A stretch of DNA of 64,000 bases from Burkholderiales bacterium. GTDB taxonomy: Bacteria > Pseudomonadota > Gammaproteobacteria > Burkholderiales > Burkholderiaceae_C. How positions within the stretch are numbered: position 1 is the first letter of the stretch; each line of letters begins with the position of its first letter. Positions 22,443 through 31,502 of the stretch are shown here, in pieces. The position numbers and the translations under genes were made by a program. The stretch covers positions 1-64,000 of the forward strand of contig JACPUE010000007.1 of the NCBI GenBank assembly GCA_016192425.1, given 5' to 3'. The notes below the pieces were generated by a model that saw only the letters and a list, made by a program, of their open reading frames with translations, did not search any database and was not told where the DNA came from.

Positions 22443-23972
22443 ATGTCTGAACAGCACACTGCCCCCGCACCCCAGGACGAAAACCAGCTCATCGCCGAGC
22501 GGCGCGAAAAACTACGCGCCCTGCGTGAAGCCCAGGCCCAGGGCCAAGGCGTGGCTTTCCCCAACGACTTCAAGCCCCAGCACCATGCCGCTGCCCTGCA
22601 GCAGCAGTACGGTGTGCTGGACGCACAGGCGCTGGAGGCGCAGCCCGCCCCCGTGAGCGTGGCCGGGCGCATGATGCTCAAGCGCGTGATGGGCAAGGCC
22701 AGCTTTGCCACGGTGCAGGACGCCAGCGGCCGCATCCAGCTCTACGTCACGCGCGATGCGCTGGGCGAAGAACTGTATGCCGCTTTCAAGCATTGGGACC
22801 TGGGCGACATCCTGGGTGCCGAAGGCACGCTGTTCAAGACCAAGACGGGGGAGCTGTCGATCAAGGTCGATCGCCTGCGGCTGCTGACCAAGAGCCTGCG
22901 CCCCATGCCGGACAAATTCCACGGCATCCACGACCAGGAGATGAAGTACCGCCAGCGCTACGTGGACCTGATGACCGACGAAGCCGCGCGCCAGCGCTTC
23001 GTGGCGCGCAGCAAGGCGGTCAGCGGCATCCGCGACTTCATGGTGCAGCACGGCTTCCTGGAAGTGGAAACGCCCATGCTGCACCCCATACCGGGCGGCG
23101 CCAACGCCAAGCCGTTTGTCACGCACCACAACGCGCTGGAGCAGGAGATGTACCTGCGCATCGCGCCCGAGCTGTACTTGAAGCGCCTGCTGGTGGGCGG
23201 CTTCGAGCGCGTGTTCGAAATCAACCGCAACTTCCGCAACGAAGGCATCTCGGTGCGCCACAACCCCGAGTTCACGATGATGGAGTTCTATGCGGCCTAC
23301 TGGAACTACCAGGATCTCATGGGCTTTACCGAGCAGCTCGTGCGCGACGCGGCCCTGAAGGCCGCCGGAACGCTGCAGCTGACCTACCAGGGCCGCGAGG
23401 TGGATCTGGCCCAGCCCTTCGCGCGCCTGACCATCCGCGAAGCCATCTTCCAGTACACCGAGGCCGGCGCCCATGTGGACGATGCCGCCTGGCTCATCAG
23501 CGCCCTCAAGAAGCTGGGCATGAGCGAGGAGAAGAACAAGCTCTCCACCCGCAGCCTGGCCAGCCTGCAGGTGCTGTACTTCGAGGAAACGGTGGAAGAC
23601 AAGCTCTGGCAGCCCACCTTCATCATGGAGCACCCGACCGAGATCTCGCCCCTGGCCCGCGCCAACGACACGCGCCCGGAGGTCACCGAGCGTTTCGAGC
23701 TCTACATCACGGGCCGCGAATTCGGCAACGGCTTCTCCGAGCTGAACGACGCCGAGGACCAGGCCGCACGCTTCCATGCCCAGGTGGCCGCCAAGGACGG
23801 CGGCGACGACGAGGCCATGTACTTCGACCACGACTTCGTGCGTGCGCTCGAATACGGCATGCCGCCCGCAGGCGGCTGCGGCATCGGCATCGACCGCCTG
23901 ATGATGCTGTTGACCGACAGCCAGAGCATCCGCGATGTGATCCTGTTCCCGGCATTGCGGCGCGAGGGCTGA
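22443..23972 (+). CDS. lysS: lysyl-tRNA synthetase, class II
   Basis: Charges tRNA-Lys in the cytoplasm. The 509-residue protein has the OB-fold anticodon-binding domain (about 60-170, with [21 protein letters not shown]) and the class II catalytic core. Motif 1 lies around [16 protein letters not shown], motif 2 around [20 protein letters not shown], and motif 3 is [18 protein letters not shown] 22443 follows a 74-base gap after the sugar transferase and has no strong ribosome-binding site. Upstream extension of the frame lies inside the sugar transferase gene and is not homologous. Confidence 0.97.
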   Translation: MSEQHTAPAPQDENQLIAERREKLRALREAQAQGQGVAFPNDFKPQHHAAALQQQYGVLDAQALEAQPAPVSVAGRMMLKRVMGKASFATVQDASGRIQLYVTRDALGEELYAAFKHWDLGDILGAEGTLFKTKTGELSIKVDRLRLLTKSLRPMPDKFHGIHDQEMKYRQRYVDLMTDEAARQRFVARSKAVSGIRDFMVQHGFLEVETPMLHPIPGGANAKPFVTHHNALEQEMYLRIAPELYLKRLLVGGFERVFEINRNFRNEGISVRHNPEFTMMEFYAAYWNYQDLMGFTEQLVRDAALKAAGTLQLTYQGREVDLAQPFARLTIREAIFQYTEAGAHVDDAAWLISALKKLGMSEEKNKLSTRSLASLQVLYFEETVEDKLWQPTFIMEHPTEISPLARANDTRPEVTERFELYITGREFGNGFSELNDAEDQAARFHAQVAAKDGGDDEAMYFDHDFVRALEYGMPPAGGCGIGIDRLMMLLTDSQSIRDVILFPALRREG

Positions 23973-23989
23973 TCTGGCACAGTGTCTCC

Positions 23990-25012
23990 ATGTCCTGGCC
24001 CACCACCCTGCCCCCTGCCGATGCAGCCCAGCCCTTCAGTGTGCTGGTGGTCGAGGACCAGGAATCCATGCGCGCTGCGCTGATTGGCGAACTGCGGCAT
24101 GCGGGCATTTCTCAGTTGCTGGAGGCGCGTGACGGCGAGACCGCCCTGCGTCTTTTCACCAAGCAAAGGCCAGACCTGGTGCTGCTGGACATCTGCCTGC
24201 CCGGCAAGGACGGCTACTGGCTGGCCCAGCAAATGCGCATTGCCGAACCCGGCGACTGGACGCCCATCATCTTCCTCTCGGGCCTGGACAACGAGTTGGA
24301 CGTCTGGCGCGGCATCGAGGCCGGGGGCGACGACTACCTGACCAAGCCGGTCAAGCCCATCGTGCTGGTGGCCAAGCTGCGCGCCATGCGCCGCCTGCTG
24401 GACATGCGGCGCCGCCTGGTGGCACTGTCTGACGAACTGCACTTGGCCAACCAGCGGCTCAATGCCATGGTGGAGGTCGATGCCCTGACCGGCCTGGTCA
24501 ACCGCCGGGGTTTTGACCAGCGGCTGCACAGCGAAATCCTGACCACACGGCGCGAGCGGCAGCCGCTGACCCTGATGCTGTGCGACCTGGACCACTTCAA
24601 GAACTACAACGACAGCCTGGGCCATGTGCAGGGCGACGCCTGCCTGCAGCAGGTGGCCCGTTTGCTGCGCGAGGTGTGCATGCGCCCGCGCGATACCGCA
24701 GCACGCTACGGCGGCGAGGAATTTGCCCTCATCCTGCCGGGCACGCCCCGCTCCGGCGCCATGACCTTTGCACGGGCGCTGGGGCAGACACTGCGCAACC
24801 TGGCCATTGCACACCCTGCGTCGCCCGTGGCGGGCGTGGTCACACTCTCGGGCGGCATCACCACCTGCGTGCCCGACGAAGCCACCAGCGCCGAGAGCAT
24901 GCTCATGCGCGCCGACCAGGCGCTGTATGCCGCCAAGGCCCAGGGGCGCGACCGCTTCTTCAGCTTCGAAATGCAGATGGACACCGTGGAGCAGCGCAGC
25001 GGCGGGCTGTGA
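23990..25012 (+). CDS. response regulator with diguanylate cyclase (REC-GGDEF)
   Basis: A 340-residue cytoplasmic protein. The REC domain (about 17-135) has the acidic pocket VVEDQ, phospho-acceptor Asp in LVLLDICLPG and conserved Lys in YLTKPVKP. A coiled linker (about 136-165) leads to a GGDEF domain with DALTGLVNRRGF and the active-site variant YGGEEF. An RxxD inhibitory site (RPRD) sits five residues before it, so product feedback by cyclic di-GMP is expected. Phosphorylation by an unknown kinase should control c-di-GMP synthesis, which often governs the surface glycans and pili encoded nearby. It begins 17 bases after lysS and is probably co-transcribed. Confidence 0.93.
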   Translation: MSWPTTLPPADAAQPFSVLVVEDQESMRAALIGELRHAGISQLLEARDGETALRLFTKQRPDLVLLDICLPGKDGYWLAQQMRIAEPGDWTPIIFLSGLDNELDVWRGIEAGGDDYLTKPVKPIVLVAKLRAMRRLLDMRRRLVALSDELHLANQRLNAMVEVDALTGLVNRRGFDQRLHSEILTTRRERQPLTLMLCDLDHFKNYNDSLGHVQGDACLQQVARLLREVCMRPRDTAARYGGEEFALILPGTPRSGAMTFARALGQTLRNLAIAHPASPVAGVVTLSGGITTCVPDEATSAESMLMRADQALYAAKAQGRDRFFSFEMQMDTVEQRSGGL

Positions 25013-25023
25013 AAACCGCCCGG

Positions 25024-25083
25024 GCCTGGGGCGTGTCATCATTCAATTCGCGTGGAGGAATTGAATGATGACACGCCCTAGGC
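25024..25083. terminator. 26-bp near-perfect palindrome between convergent genes
   Basis: The arms 25024-25049 and 25058-25083 are complementary over 26 bp with a single G-T wobble, around an 8-base loop. The inner part, TCATCATTCAATTC and its complement, is AT-richer than the genome. The structure sits 11 bases after the stop of the GGDEF gene and 24 bases before the stop of nagZ, so a bidirectional terminator is the simplest role. Its arms are longer than a normal terminator, and no T-run follows on either strand. Confidence 0.6.
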
Positions 25084-25106
25084 AAAATGCGCCAGACCGC
25101 CCACCG

Positions 25107-26189
25107 TCACGGCAGCAGTTCCAGGGCCTGCAGGTAGGCGCTGTGGAACATGAGGTCGTCCCAGGCCAGCGGCAGGGTCTGGGGCAGCAGGGCCTGGCGG
25201 CGGTTTTCGCTCTCGGGGCTGGGCTGCCAGCGGCCCAGGGCCTGCGCGTGTGCCAGGCCGTCGAGCATGGCGTCCACCGCCCGCCCATCGCCCAGGCTCT
25301 GGTTGCACAACAGCACCAGATCGCAACCCGCCTGCAGCGCAGCCACGGCGGCCTCAGTATGACTGGCAAGCTGGCCATCAATACGGCGGGCGCCTTCCAT
25401 GCTGAGGTCGTCGCTGACGATGGCGCCGTCAAACCCCAGGCGCGTGCGCAGGATGTCTTGCAGCCACTTGCGCGAAAAGCCCGCAGGGCGGCCGTCCACC
25501 TTGGGGTAGACCACATGCGCGGGCATGACGGCGGTGAGCGTGCCGCGCAGCCAGGCGTAGGGCGCGGCGTCGTCCTGCAGGATGGCCTTGAGGCTGCGCC
25601 GGTCCACGGGAATGTCGGTGTGCGAATCGGCACGCACAAAACCATGCCCCGGAAAATGCTTGCCGCAGTGCGCCATGCCCGCCTGCAGCAGGCCATGCGC
25701 CAGGCTCTTGGCCAGCAGCGCGACGACGCGCGGGTCGGCATGGAAGGCACGGTCGCCAATCACGCTGCTGCCACCCCAGTCGAGGTCCAGCACGGGCGTG
25801 AAGGAAAAGTCCACGCCGCAGGCACGCAGTTCGCTGGCCAGCACATAGCCCGCCGCCGTGGCCGCATTGGTGGCCGCCATCGCGCCGCTGCCTGGGCAGC
25901 CCTTGCCGTCCTGCATCCACAGCGCGCCCAGGGCACGCATGGGCGGCAGCTGGGTAAAGCCGTCGGTGCGAAAGCGCTGCACGCGGCCGCCTTCGTGGTC
26001 CACACAGATGAGCAGGTCTTCGCGCACCGCCTTGATGGCGCTGGTGAGCTCCAGCAACTGCGCACGGCTGTGCCAGTTGCGTGTGAACAGGACCACGCCG
26101 CCCGTGAGCGGGTGGGCCAGGCGCCTGCGGTCGTCGGCGCTGAGCGCGGTGCCCGCCACGTCAAGGATCAGGGGGGAGTGTTCAGTCAT
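25107..26189 (-). CDS. nagZ: beta-N-acetylhexosaminidase
   Basis: NagZ removes N-acetylglucosamine from anhydromuropeptides in the cytoplasm during peptidoglycan recycling. The 360-residue GH3 protein shows [13 protein letters not shown], the general acid/base loop KHFPGHG(F), SHTDIP, and the catalytic nucleophile Asp in [13 protein letters not shown]. The active-site loop is intact. Its ATG overlaps the acpS stop by four bases. This is the last gene of the long minus-strand core operon block and ends near the large palindrome that probably terminates transcription. Confidence 0.95.
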   Translation of the reverse strand: MTEHSPLILDVAGTALSADDRRRLAHPLTGGVVLFTRNWHSRAQLLELTSAIKAVREDLLICVDHEGGRVQRFRTDGFTQLPPMRALGALWMQDGKGCPGSGAMAATNAATAAGYVLASELRACGVDFSFTPVLDLDWGGSSVIGDRAFHADPRVVALLAKSLAHGLLQAGMAHCGKHFPGHGFVRADSHTDIPVDRRSLKAILQDDAAPYAWLRGTLTAVMPAHVVYPKVDGRPAGFSRKWLQDILRTRLGFDGAIVSDDLSMEGARRIDGQLASHTEAAVAALQAGCDLVLLCNQSLGDGRAVDAMLDGLAHAQALGRWQPSPESENRRQALLPQTLPLAWDDLMFHSAYLQALELLP

Positions 26190-26644
26190 GCGTTTTTTCC
26201 AGTCATTTTGCTATTTTTTTGATAGCTGCTTACGCTTGTTTCATGGGCGCCAGATGCCAATTCGACCACACAAAAACTGGCAGCATAGTCGGATTCGTCG
26301 GTCACGCTCAGGTGCGCCCGCAGCGACCGGGCCTCGAACCACTGGCGCAAGTCCCCGTGCAGCACGATGACGGGCTGGCCGCTGGGCAGCGCGCCGACCT
26401 CGCAGTGGCGCCAGGTCATGGGCATGTGCATCCCCAGGCCTATGGCCTTGCTGAAGGCCTCCTTGGCGGAAAAGCGCGTGGCCAGGTAGCGCACGCCGCG
26501 CTCGCTCCAGCGCTGGCTGCGCTCGCGCCAGATGGCGAGTTCGGCATCGCTGAGCACCTTGTGCGCAAAGCGGTCGCCATGGCGCTCCAGGCTCGTACGG
26601 ATGCGGCGCACGTCGCAGATGTCGGTGCCGATACCGTAAATCAT
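26186..26644 (-). CDS. acpS: holo-acyl-carrier-protein synthase
   Basis: AcpS transfers 4'-phosphopantetheine from CoA to Ser of ACP, activating the AcpP encoded 12 kb upstream. The signature is intact: [14 protein letters not shown] at the N-terminus with the Mg-binding Asp, and [18 protein letters not shown] with Glu and Lys. The normal family length is about 126-135 residues; this one has 152. The last 24 residues (after FCVVELASG) are encoded by a GCTAT repeat copy (26207-26256), so the tail was probably added by that element. A further repeat lies between acpS and pdxJ. Confidence 0.93.
   Translation of the reverse strand: MIYGIGTDICDVRRIRTSLERHGDRFAHKVLSDAELAIWRERSQRWSERGVRYLATRFSAKEAFSKAIGLGMHMPMTWRHCEVGALPSGQPVIVLHGDLRQWFEARSLRAHLSVTDESDYAASFCVVELASGAHETSVSSYQKNSKMTGKNA
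26207..26256. repeat. GCTAT dispersed repeat, copy R2, inside the acpS 3' end
   Basis: GCTAT at 26210-26214 and ATAGC at 26222-26226 flank a T-rich 7-base loop, followed by TGCTTACGCTTGT and the complementary-type GGGCGCCAG. It lies entirely within the last codons of acpS and 20 bases before the nagZ start. Confidence 0.75.
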
Positions 26645-26657
26645 GGTTTTGAATGAA

Positions 26658-26702
26658 ATATGCCTCTAGCACTTATGCAGCAAGCGCCAGTAGCTACAAA
26701 AT
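26658..26702. repeat. GCTAT dispersed repeat, copy R3, between acpS and pdxJ
   Basis: The element reads CTCTAGCACTTATGCAGC then AAGCGCCAGTAGCTAC. It keeps the AGCGCTT-loop-AAGCGC dyad region, but only one side of the GCTAT box is clear. It runs to the last base of the pdxJ stop codon region, leaving almost no other sequence between the two genes. Confidence 0.65.
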
Positions 26703-27463
26703 CAGGAGCACACTGCATCGATGCAGGCTTGGTAGGCGCGCACGGTGTCGGCGTAGCCCAGCTCCAGCGCATCCGCAATGAGCGCGTGGCCGATGGACAC
26801 TTCCAGCACACCGGGCACGCCGCGCAGAAAGTCCGTGAGGTTGTCGCGGTTGAGGTCGTGCCCCGCGTTCACACCGAGCCCGGCGTCCAGCGCGGCCTGG
26901 GCTGCGGCGCGGTAGGTCTGCAGCACTTCGGCCTGGCGCTCGGTGCCCCAGGCTGCGGCATAGGGTTCGGTGTAGAGCTCGATGCGGTCGGCCCCCACGG
27001 CACGGGCCTGGGCCATTTGCGAGGGCACCGGGTCCATGAACAGGCTCACGCGCACGCCCAGGTCGTGGCATTCGGCGATCAGGGGCGCCAGCCGGGCGGC
27101 GTCTTGCGGAAAACTCCAGCCGTGGTCGCTGGTGAACTGGTCTTCGCTGTCGGGCACAAAGGTGGCCTGCTGGGGGCGCACGCGGCGGATGAAGTCCATC
27201 AGGTTCTGCGACGGGTTGCCTTCGATGTTGTATTCGCGCTCGGGCCAGGCCTGCAGCAGTTCGGCCAGTTCGTGCACGTCGTGGGGCCGGATGTGGCGCG
27301 CATCAGGCCGGGGGTGCACGGTAATGCCCTGCGCGCCCGCCTGCAGGCACAGCAGCGCCGCGCGCGTGACGCTGGGAATGCCCAGGTGCCGCGTGTTGCG
27401 CACCAGCGCCACCTTGTTGACGTTGACCGACAGCGCGGTGCGAGGGTAGGGGGAAGAGGTCAT
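26702..27463 (-). CDS. pdxJ: pyridoxine 5'-phosphate synthase
   Basis: PdxJ condenses 1-deoxyxylulose 5-phosphate with 3-amino-2-oxopropyl phosphate to form pyridoxine 5'-phosphate. The TIM-barrel protein has 253 residues with [16 protein letters not shown], the phosphate/active-site [40 protein letters not shown] and [10 protein letters not shown] with the catalytic His. The start at 27463 overlaps the recO stop (ATGA) and matches where homology begins; upstream ATGs lie within recO. The pdxJ-acpS pair is a conserved arrangement in proteobacteria. Confidence 0.96.
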   Translation of the reverse strand: MTSSPYPRTALSVNVNKVALVRNTRHLGIPSVTRAALLCLQAGAQGITVHPRPDARHIRPHDVHELAELLQAWPEREYNIEGNPSQNLMDFIRRVRPQQATFVPDSEDQFTSDHGWSFPQDAARLAPLIAECHDLGVRVSLFMDPVPSQMAQARAVGADRIELYTEPYAAAWGTERQAEVLQTYRAAAQAALDAGLGVNAGHDLNRDNLTDFLRGVPGVLEVSIGHALIADALELGYADTVRAYQACIDAVCS

Positions 27464-28221
27464 AGCGATTGCAGGTCCATCATGAACTGGCGCGTGCGCA
27501 GCACCGGGTGGCCGCAATGGTATTGCAACAGCCCGCGCAGTTGCGGTTTGAGTTCTCCGGCCACGGCGGCGCACTCGCGCAGCAGCGTGGTGAAAGGCTC
27601 GCCATCCTGCAGGGCAGCATGCAATTGCAGCCACTGCGCACCCGACAGGCTGGCGCGTTCGGCCGCGGGCACGGCGCGCAGGCCTGCCTCGGCCACCAGG
27701 GCGTAGCGGCCCTGGGGCTCCAGCGGGGCCAGGGCCAGGGTCTGCACGTCCAGCGCGGGCAGCAGGCCCACCTCGCGCAGCAGCAGCAGTTCAAAGCTGC
27801 GCAACAAGGGTTCGAGCACTTCACCGTGCTCGGTGGCCAGCACGCGCACCACGGCGGCATAGTGGTCGAACAGCAGGCTGTGCGCGTCGTCGCGTGCCAG
27901 CAGGCGCATGAGCAGTTCGTTGAGGTACAGGCCCGACAGCAGCGCCTCGCCCGTGGGCATGGTGTGGCCGCCCACCCACTCCGCGCCTTTGAGGGTGTGG
28001 ATCTCGGCAACGTCCGAGGCGCCCTGCGTCCAGCTCAGGTGCAAGGGCTGCAGGGGCAGCAGCACCGGGCGGAAGTTCGAGCTGGGCCTTTTGGCACCCT
28101 TGGCCACCAGCGCGGTGCGCCCGCGGTGGCGGGTGAACACCTCCAGGATCAGGCTCGATTCGCTCCAGTCGTAGCGGTGCAGCACGTAGGCCGGCTCGTG
28201 GGTGACACGTTGCTGGGGCAT
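27460..28221 (-). CDS. recO: DNA repair protein RecO
   Basis: RecO anneals SSB-coated single-stranded DNA and with RecR loads RecA in the RecFOR pathway. The protein has 253 residues: an N-terminal OB-fold (about 10-90, with [20 protein letters not shown] and [14 protein letters not shown]) and a helical C-terminal region. No zinc-binding cysteine cluster is visible, as is usual for proteobacterial RecO. The segment between era and recO holds a GCTAT repeat and the structured stop-abutting element, so recO lies 174 bases after era and may have its own transcript. Confidence 0.92.
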   Translation of the reverse strand: MPQQRVTHEPAYVLHRYDWSESSLILEVFTRHRGRTALVAKGAKRPSSNFRPVLLPLQPLHLSWTQGASDVAEIHTLKGAEWVGGHTMPTGEALLSGLYLNELLMRLLARDDAHSLLFDHYAAVVRVLATEHGEVLEPLLRSFELLLLREVGLLPALDVQTLALAPLEPQGRYALVAEAGLRAVPAAERASLSGAQWLQLHAALQDGEPFTTLLRECAAVAGELKPQLRGLLQYHCGHPVLRTRQFMMDLQSL

Positions 28222-28223
28222 GA

Positions 28224-28273
28224 AAATACTATCAAATCTGCCGCAATAGCACCCTATAAATAGGCGCTGGAGC
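28224..28273. repeat. GCTAT dispersed repeat, copy R4, upstream of recO
   Basis: A diverged copy: ACTATC (28229-28234) and CAATAGC (28244-28250) enclose a longer loop of about 13 bases, then a CCCTATAAATAGGCGCTGG dyad follows. It occupies the bases immediately upstream of the recO start (28221), so any recO ribosome-binding site lies inside or against it. Confidence 0.55.
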
Positions 28274-28283
28274 CCGCCCCAAA

Positions 28284-28395
28284 CCAGCGCTCCCGCGCAA
28301 GGGCCGCCCCGCCGCGCCGGGAGCGTCCCCCTGCCCGCAGCGCGCAGCGATGCGAGAGCGGGGGGAAGGCGCGAAGCGCCACAGGGGGGTGCCCC
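28284..28395 (-). other. structured RNA element abutting the era stop codon, copy 1
   Basis: About 112 bases fold into three hairpins. Stem A is CGCTCCCG (28288-28295) with CGGGAGCG (28318-28325). Stem B is CGCAGCGC (28336-28343) with GCGATGCG (28347-28354), enclosed by a C5/G6 clamp. Stem C is GGCGC-GAA-GCGCC (28368-28380). The distal edge (CAGGGGGGTG) touches the era stop codon at 28396-28398. A second copy stands in the same position relative to acnA (53094-53217), and stem bases differ in compensating pairs. It probably acts at the RNA level as a 3' end structure on the minus strand; function unknown. Confidence 0.65.
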
Positions 28396-29436
28396 TCACT
28401 CATACCCGAACGAGCGCACGCGCGCCTCGTCATCGGCCCAGCCCGAGCGCACCTTGACCCACAGCTCCAGGAAGACCTTGGCGTCCAGGAGTTTTTCCAG
28501 TTCCTGGCGCGCCTCGGTACCGATGCGCTTGAGGCGCTCGCCCTTGTCGCCAATCACCATGGCCTTGTGGCTGTCGCGCTCCACCACCAGGGTGGCGGCA
28601 ATGCGCACCAGGCGCTTGTGCTGCTTGCTCTTTTCTTCCTCGAATTTGTCGATGACGACGGTGGAGGTATAGGGCAGCTCGTCGCCCGTGAAGCGAAAGA
28701 GCTTTTCGCGCACGGTTTCAGAAGCCAAGAATTTTTCGCTGCGGTCGGTCAGTTCGTCCTCGGCATACCACCAGGCTTGCTCGGGCAGGTACTTCTCGCA
28801 AATAGCGTAGAGCCGCTCGATGTCGCCGCGGCTCTTGGCCGACATGGGCACGAACTCGGCGAAGGGGTGGCGCTCCTGCATGTCGCGCAGCCAGGGGGCG
28901 ATTTCGGCCCGGCGGTGCACGGTGTCGAGCTTGTTGGCAATGAGCAGCGTGGGAATGCCCGGCTTGAAGAGCGACAGCACCTTGGCATCCTGCAGCGTGA
29001 AGTTGCCCGCCTCCACCACGAAGAGGATCAGGTCCACATCGCTGATGGCACCCATGACCGTCTTGTTGAGTGACTTGTTCAGCGCTGTGCTGTGCTTGGT
29101 CTGGAAACCGGGCGTATCGACAAACACGAACTGGCTGGCGCCCACAGAGCGGATGCCGGTGATGCGGTGGCGCGTGGTCTGGGCCTTGCGCGAGGTGATG
29201 CTGATCTTCTGCCCCACCAGCGCGTTGAGCAGCGTGGACTTGCCCACATTGGGCTTGCCCACGATGGCAATCAGGCCGCAGCGCTGCGCCGCGCCACCCG
29301 GCGCATCGGCCGCAGGTGCCACGGCGGCCTGCCCCCCAGGCCTTGCGGCGGCGAGCATTGCATCCAGATCATCAGCGGTCTGAGCGACCGTCTGCTGGGC
29401 GTCGGTAGCTACATTTTTTGTAGCATCTTGGTTCAT
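28396..29436 (-). CDS. era: GTPase Era
   Basis: Era is an essential GTPase that assists 30S subunit assembly by binding the 3' end of 16S rRNA. G-domain motifs: G1 GKPNVGKST (about 62), the switch segment [13 protein letters not shown]3 DTPG and G4 NKLD. The C-terminal KH domain contains [17 protein letters not shown]. The length of 346 exceeds the usual roughly 300 because of an N-terminal extension of about 50 Ala/Gln-rich residues. Part of the extension ([10 protein letters not shown]) is encoded by a GCTAT-type repeat. ATG 29436 overlaps the rnc stop (ATGA), the normal rnc-era coupling. The stop codon adjoins the structured element. Confidence 0.95.
   Translation of the reverse strand: MNQDATKNVATDAQQTVAQTADDLDAMLAAARPGGQAAVAPAADAPGGAAQRCGLIAIVGKPNVGKSTLLNALVGQKISITSRKAQTTRHRITGIRSVGASQFVFVDTPGFQTKHSTALNKSLNKTVMGAISDVDLILFVVEAGNFTLQDAKVLSLFKPGIPTLLIANKLDTVHRRAEIAPWLRDMQERHPFAEFVPMSAKSRGDIERLYAICEKYLPEQAWWYAEDELTDRSEKFLASETVREKLFRFTGDELPYTSTVVIDKFEEEKSKQHKRLVRIAATLVVERDSHKAMVIGDKGERLKRIGTEARQELEKLLDAKVFLELWVKVRSGWADDEARVRSFGYE
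29408..29424. repeat. GCTAC-type repeat fragment R5 in the era 5' end
   Basis: GCTAC (29408-29412) and GTAGC (29420-29424) flank a 7-base T-rich loop. The pair differs from the usual GCTAT/ATAGC by a compensatory change at the same position in both arms. Only the box hairpin is present; the rest of the repeat is missing or eroded. It lies within codons 5-10 of era. Confidence 0.5.
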
Positions 29437-30119
29437 GGTCTTGGTGCTTTCAATGTGGCCAACATGGCCGCTGCGGCAGACTGCTCTGCCGCCCTGCGCG
29501 AGGCGCCCGAGCCGCGCTGCGCCAGCGCCAGCTCGGCAATGGCGCATTCGACCTCAAAGGTCTGCCGGTGGGCTACGCCCACGGTGCCCACCACGCGGTA
29601 CTGGGGCAACTGCATTTTGCGACCCTGAAGCCACTCCTGCAATGCCGTTTTGGCATCCTTGGCGGCGGCTTGCATCTGCGGGTTGATTTCCACCGGCTCG
29701 AACAGGCGCAGCACCAGCGCCTCGGCTGCGGCAAAGCCTGCATCCAGGTACACGGCGCCAATCACCGCCTCCAGCGCATCGGCCAGGATGGAAGGGCGCT
29801 GGTGCCCGCCGGAGCGGGCCTCGCCCTCGCCCAGGCGCAGCACCTGGTCCAGCCGCAGGCCCTTGGCCAACTGGTGCAGCGTGCCTTCCTTGACCAGGTT
29901 GGCACGTACGCGCGAGAGATCGCCTTCGCTTTGCGCCTGCAGGCGGCGGTACAGCAGCGTGGAAACCGCCAGGTTGAGCACCGAGTCGCCCAGGAACTCC
30001 AGCCGCTCGTTGTGCTCGGCGCTGAAGCTGCGGTGCGTGACGGCCCGCTGCAGCAGGGATAGGTCGGAAAACTGGTGCTGCAGCCGGGACTGCAGCGATG
30101 CTAGCGCAGGAGGGGACAC
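29433..30119 (-). CDS. rnc: ribonuclease III
   Basis: RNase III cuts double-stranded RNA in rRNA precursors and many mRNAs. The 228-residue protein has the catalytic signature [14 protein letters not shown] (about 37-50) with the metal-binding Glu/Asp, the second acidic site in [16 protein letters not shown], and a C-terminal dsRNA-binding domain from about 150 ([20 protein letters not shown] and a final [14 protein letters not shown]). It is in the conserved lepB-rnc-era arrangement; the upstream DUF4845 gene ends one base before its start codon. Confidence 0.96.
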   Translation of the reverse strand: MSPPALASLQSRLQHQFSDLSLLQRAVTHRSFSAEHNERLEFLGDSVLNLAVSTLLYRRLQAQSEGDLSRVRANLVKEGTLHQLAKGLRLDQVLRLGEGEARSGGHQRPSILADALEAVIGAVYLDAGFAAAEALVLRLFEPVEINPQMQAAAKDAKTALQEWLQGRKMQLPQYRVVGTVGVAHRQTFEVECAIAELALAQRGSGASRRAAEQSAAAAMLATLKAPRP

Positions 30120-30485
30120 CTAGTTGACCGATTTTTCAAAGCGGTAGACCAAATAGGCCGGCCCTGCCAAGGCGATTTCACGCGAATACTTGAAGGACAC
30201 GACGACTTTGTCGCCGCGCTTGGTCACTTCCAGATCCTTGCCGGAAATGGAGTTGATGGTATCGATGGCAGCAGCGCGATCAAATGCGGCACGCACCTCT
30301 GGCACGGTAGAACTCTCACGCGCCGCCTTGGTGGCCGCTTTTGTGATGGCCTGGTATTCCAGAAAAATCGGTACCGACTGCCCGCCAATGGCAAAAGCCG
30401 CCACGGCCAGCAGGCCGATGAAGACCACCCCGATGAACGACAGCCCCCGCTGGCGTGCGCGGCTGGTGGTACGTTGTGCTTGCAT
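30120..30485 (-). CDS. DUF4845 single-pass membrane protein
   Basis: A 121-residue protein with a short basic N-terminus, one transmembrane helix (about 14-34, GLSFIGVVFIGLLAVAAFAI) and a periplasmic domain containing VPIFLEYQAITKAATKAA. The GQRGLSFIGV-type N-terminus resembles a type IV pilin-like prepilin segment. Members of this family lie regularly between lepB and rnc in betaproteobacteria and have no known function. Here the gene is followed directly by rnc with no gap and preceded by a 42-base gap from lepB, so co-transcription with lepB-rnc-era is expected. Confidence 0.85.
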   Translation of the reverse strand: MQAQRTTSRARQRGLSFIGVVFIGLLAVAAFAIGGQSVPIFLEYQAITKAATKAARESSTVPEVRAAFDRAAAIDTINSISGKDLEVTKRGDKVVVSFKYSREIALAGPAYLVYRFEKSVN

Positions 30486-30527
30486 GTGTCACCCCCTCTT
30501 TGGAACAGGGCCGCTGCAGTGCGGCCG

Positions 30528-31502
30528 TCAGTTGAACGAACCGATGCGCTTGAGGTTGCCGAAATTCATCCAGACAAAAAAAGCCTTGCCCACGATGTTG
30601 CCCTCCGGGACAAATCCCCAATAGCGCGAATCGAGCGAATTATCGCGGTTGTCGCCCATCATGAAATAGTGGCCCTCGGGCACTTTGCAGACCACCCCTT
30701 CGACACTGTAGCGGCATTGGTCGCGGTGGTCGAACTTGCTCACCCCTTGCACAAAGGCAGGCACTTCAGGGTTGTTGATGGCCTGGTGGCGGTGCTCGCC
30801 CAACTGCTCCTCAAACTGCTTGAAGTAGCGCAGGCTGCTGTCTTCCAGGTAATCGGGCAGATCCTGCGTGGGCACGGGCTGCCCATTGACCGTCAGGCGC
30901 TTGTTCAGGTAAGCCACCTCGTCCCCAGGCACGCCCACCACGCGCTTGATGTAATCCAGGCTGGGCTGCGGGGGGTAGCGGAACACCACCACGTCGCCCC
31001 GCTGCGGAGCTTTGCCCTCGGTAACCTTGGTGTGGATGACGGGCAGGCGCACGCCGTAGGTGAACTTGTTCACCAGGATCAGGTCGCCCACCAGCAGCGT
31101 GGGAATCATGGAGCCCGAAGGGATCTTGAACGGCTCGAACAGGAACGAGCGCAGCAGGAACACCGCAGCGATCACCGGAAACAGCCCGGCCGTCCAGTCC
31201 AGCCACCAGGGCTGCATGAGCAGGCGCTCTTTGGATTCGCGCACATCGATGTCCACCTGGGCGATGCCCATGCGATCGAGCTCTGCACGGCGCTGGGCAG
31301 CGGCGTCCTCGATGGCCTGGGCCGCACGCTTGCGCCGGGGCAGAAAGTAAAAGCGCTCGGCCAGCCAATAGGCGCCGGTCACTACCGTGGCCAGAAACAG
31401 CAGCAGGGCGAAGTTGCCCTCGATGGCCCCAAAGTACCAGGCACCGATGTAGCCCGCAAACGCCGCCAGCACCAGCGACGTGAAGATCTGTACGGCCTGC
31501 AT
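30528..31502 (-). CDS. lepB: signal peptidase I
   Basis: LepB cleaves signal peptides of exported preproteins on the outer face of the inner membrane. The 324-residue protein has two N-terminal membrane helices (about 5-45 and 100-120) and the S26 catalytic boxes: FKIPSGSMIPTLLVGD with the nucleophile Ser, GDVVVFRYPP and DYIKRVVGVPGDEV with the general-base Lys, and GHYFMMGDNRDNSLDSRYWG. The start at 31502 shares one base with the lepA stop (TGATG on the minus strand), so the conserved lepA-lepB coupling is present. Confidence 0.96.
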   Translation of the reverse strand: MQAVQIFTSLVLAAFAGYIGAWYFGAIEGNFALLLFLATVVTGAYWLAERFYFLPRRKRAAQAIEDAAAQRRAELDRMGIAQVDIDVRESKERLLMQPWWLDWTAGLFPVIAAVFLLRSFLFEPFKIPSGSMIPTLLVGDLILVNKFTYGVRLPVIHTKVTEGKAPQRGDVVVFRYPPQPSLDYIKRVVGVPGDEVAYLNKRLTVNGQPVPTQDLPDYLEDSSLRYFKQFEEQLGEHRHQAINNPEVPAFVQGVSKFDHRDQCRYSVEGVVCKVPEGHYFMMGDNRDNSLDSRYWGFVPEGNIVGKAFFVWMNFGNLKRIGSFN

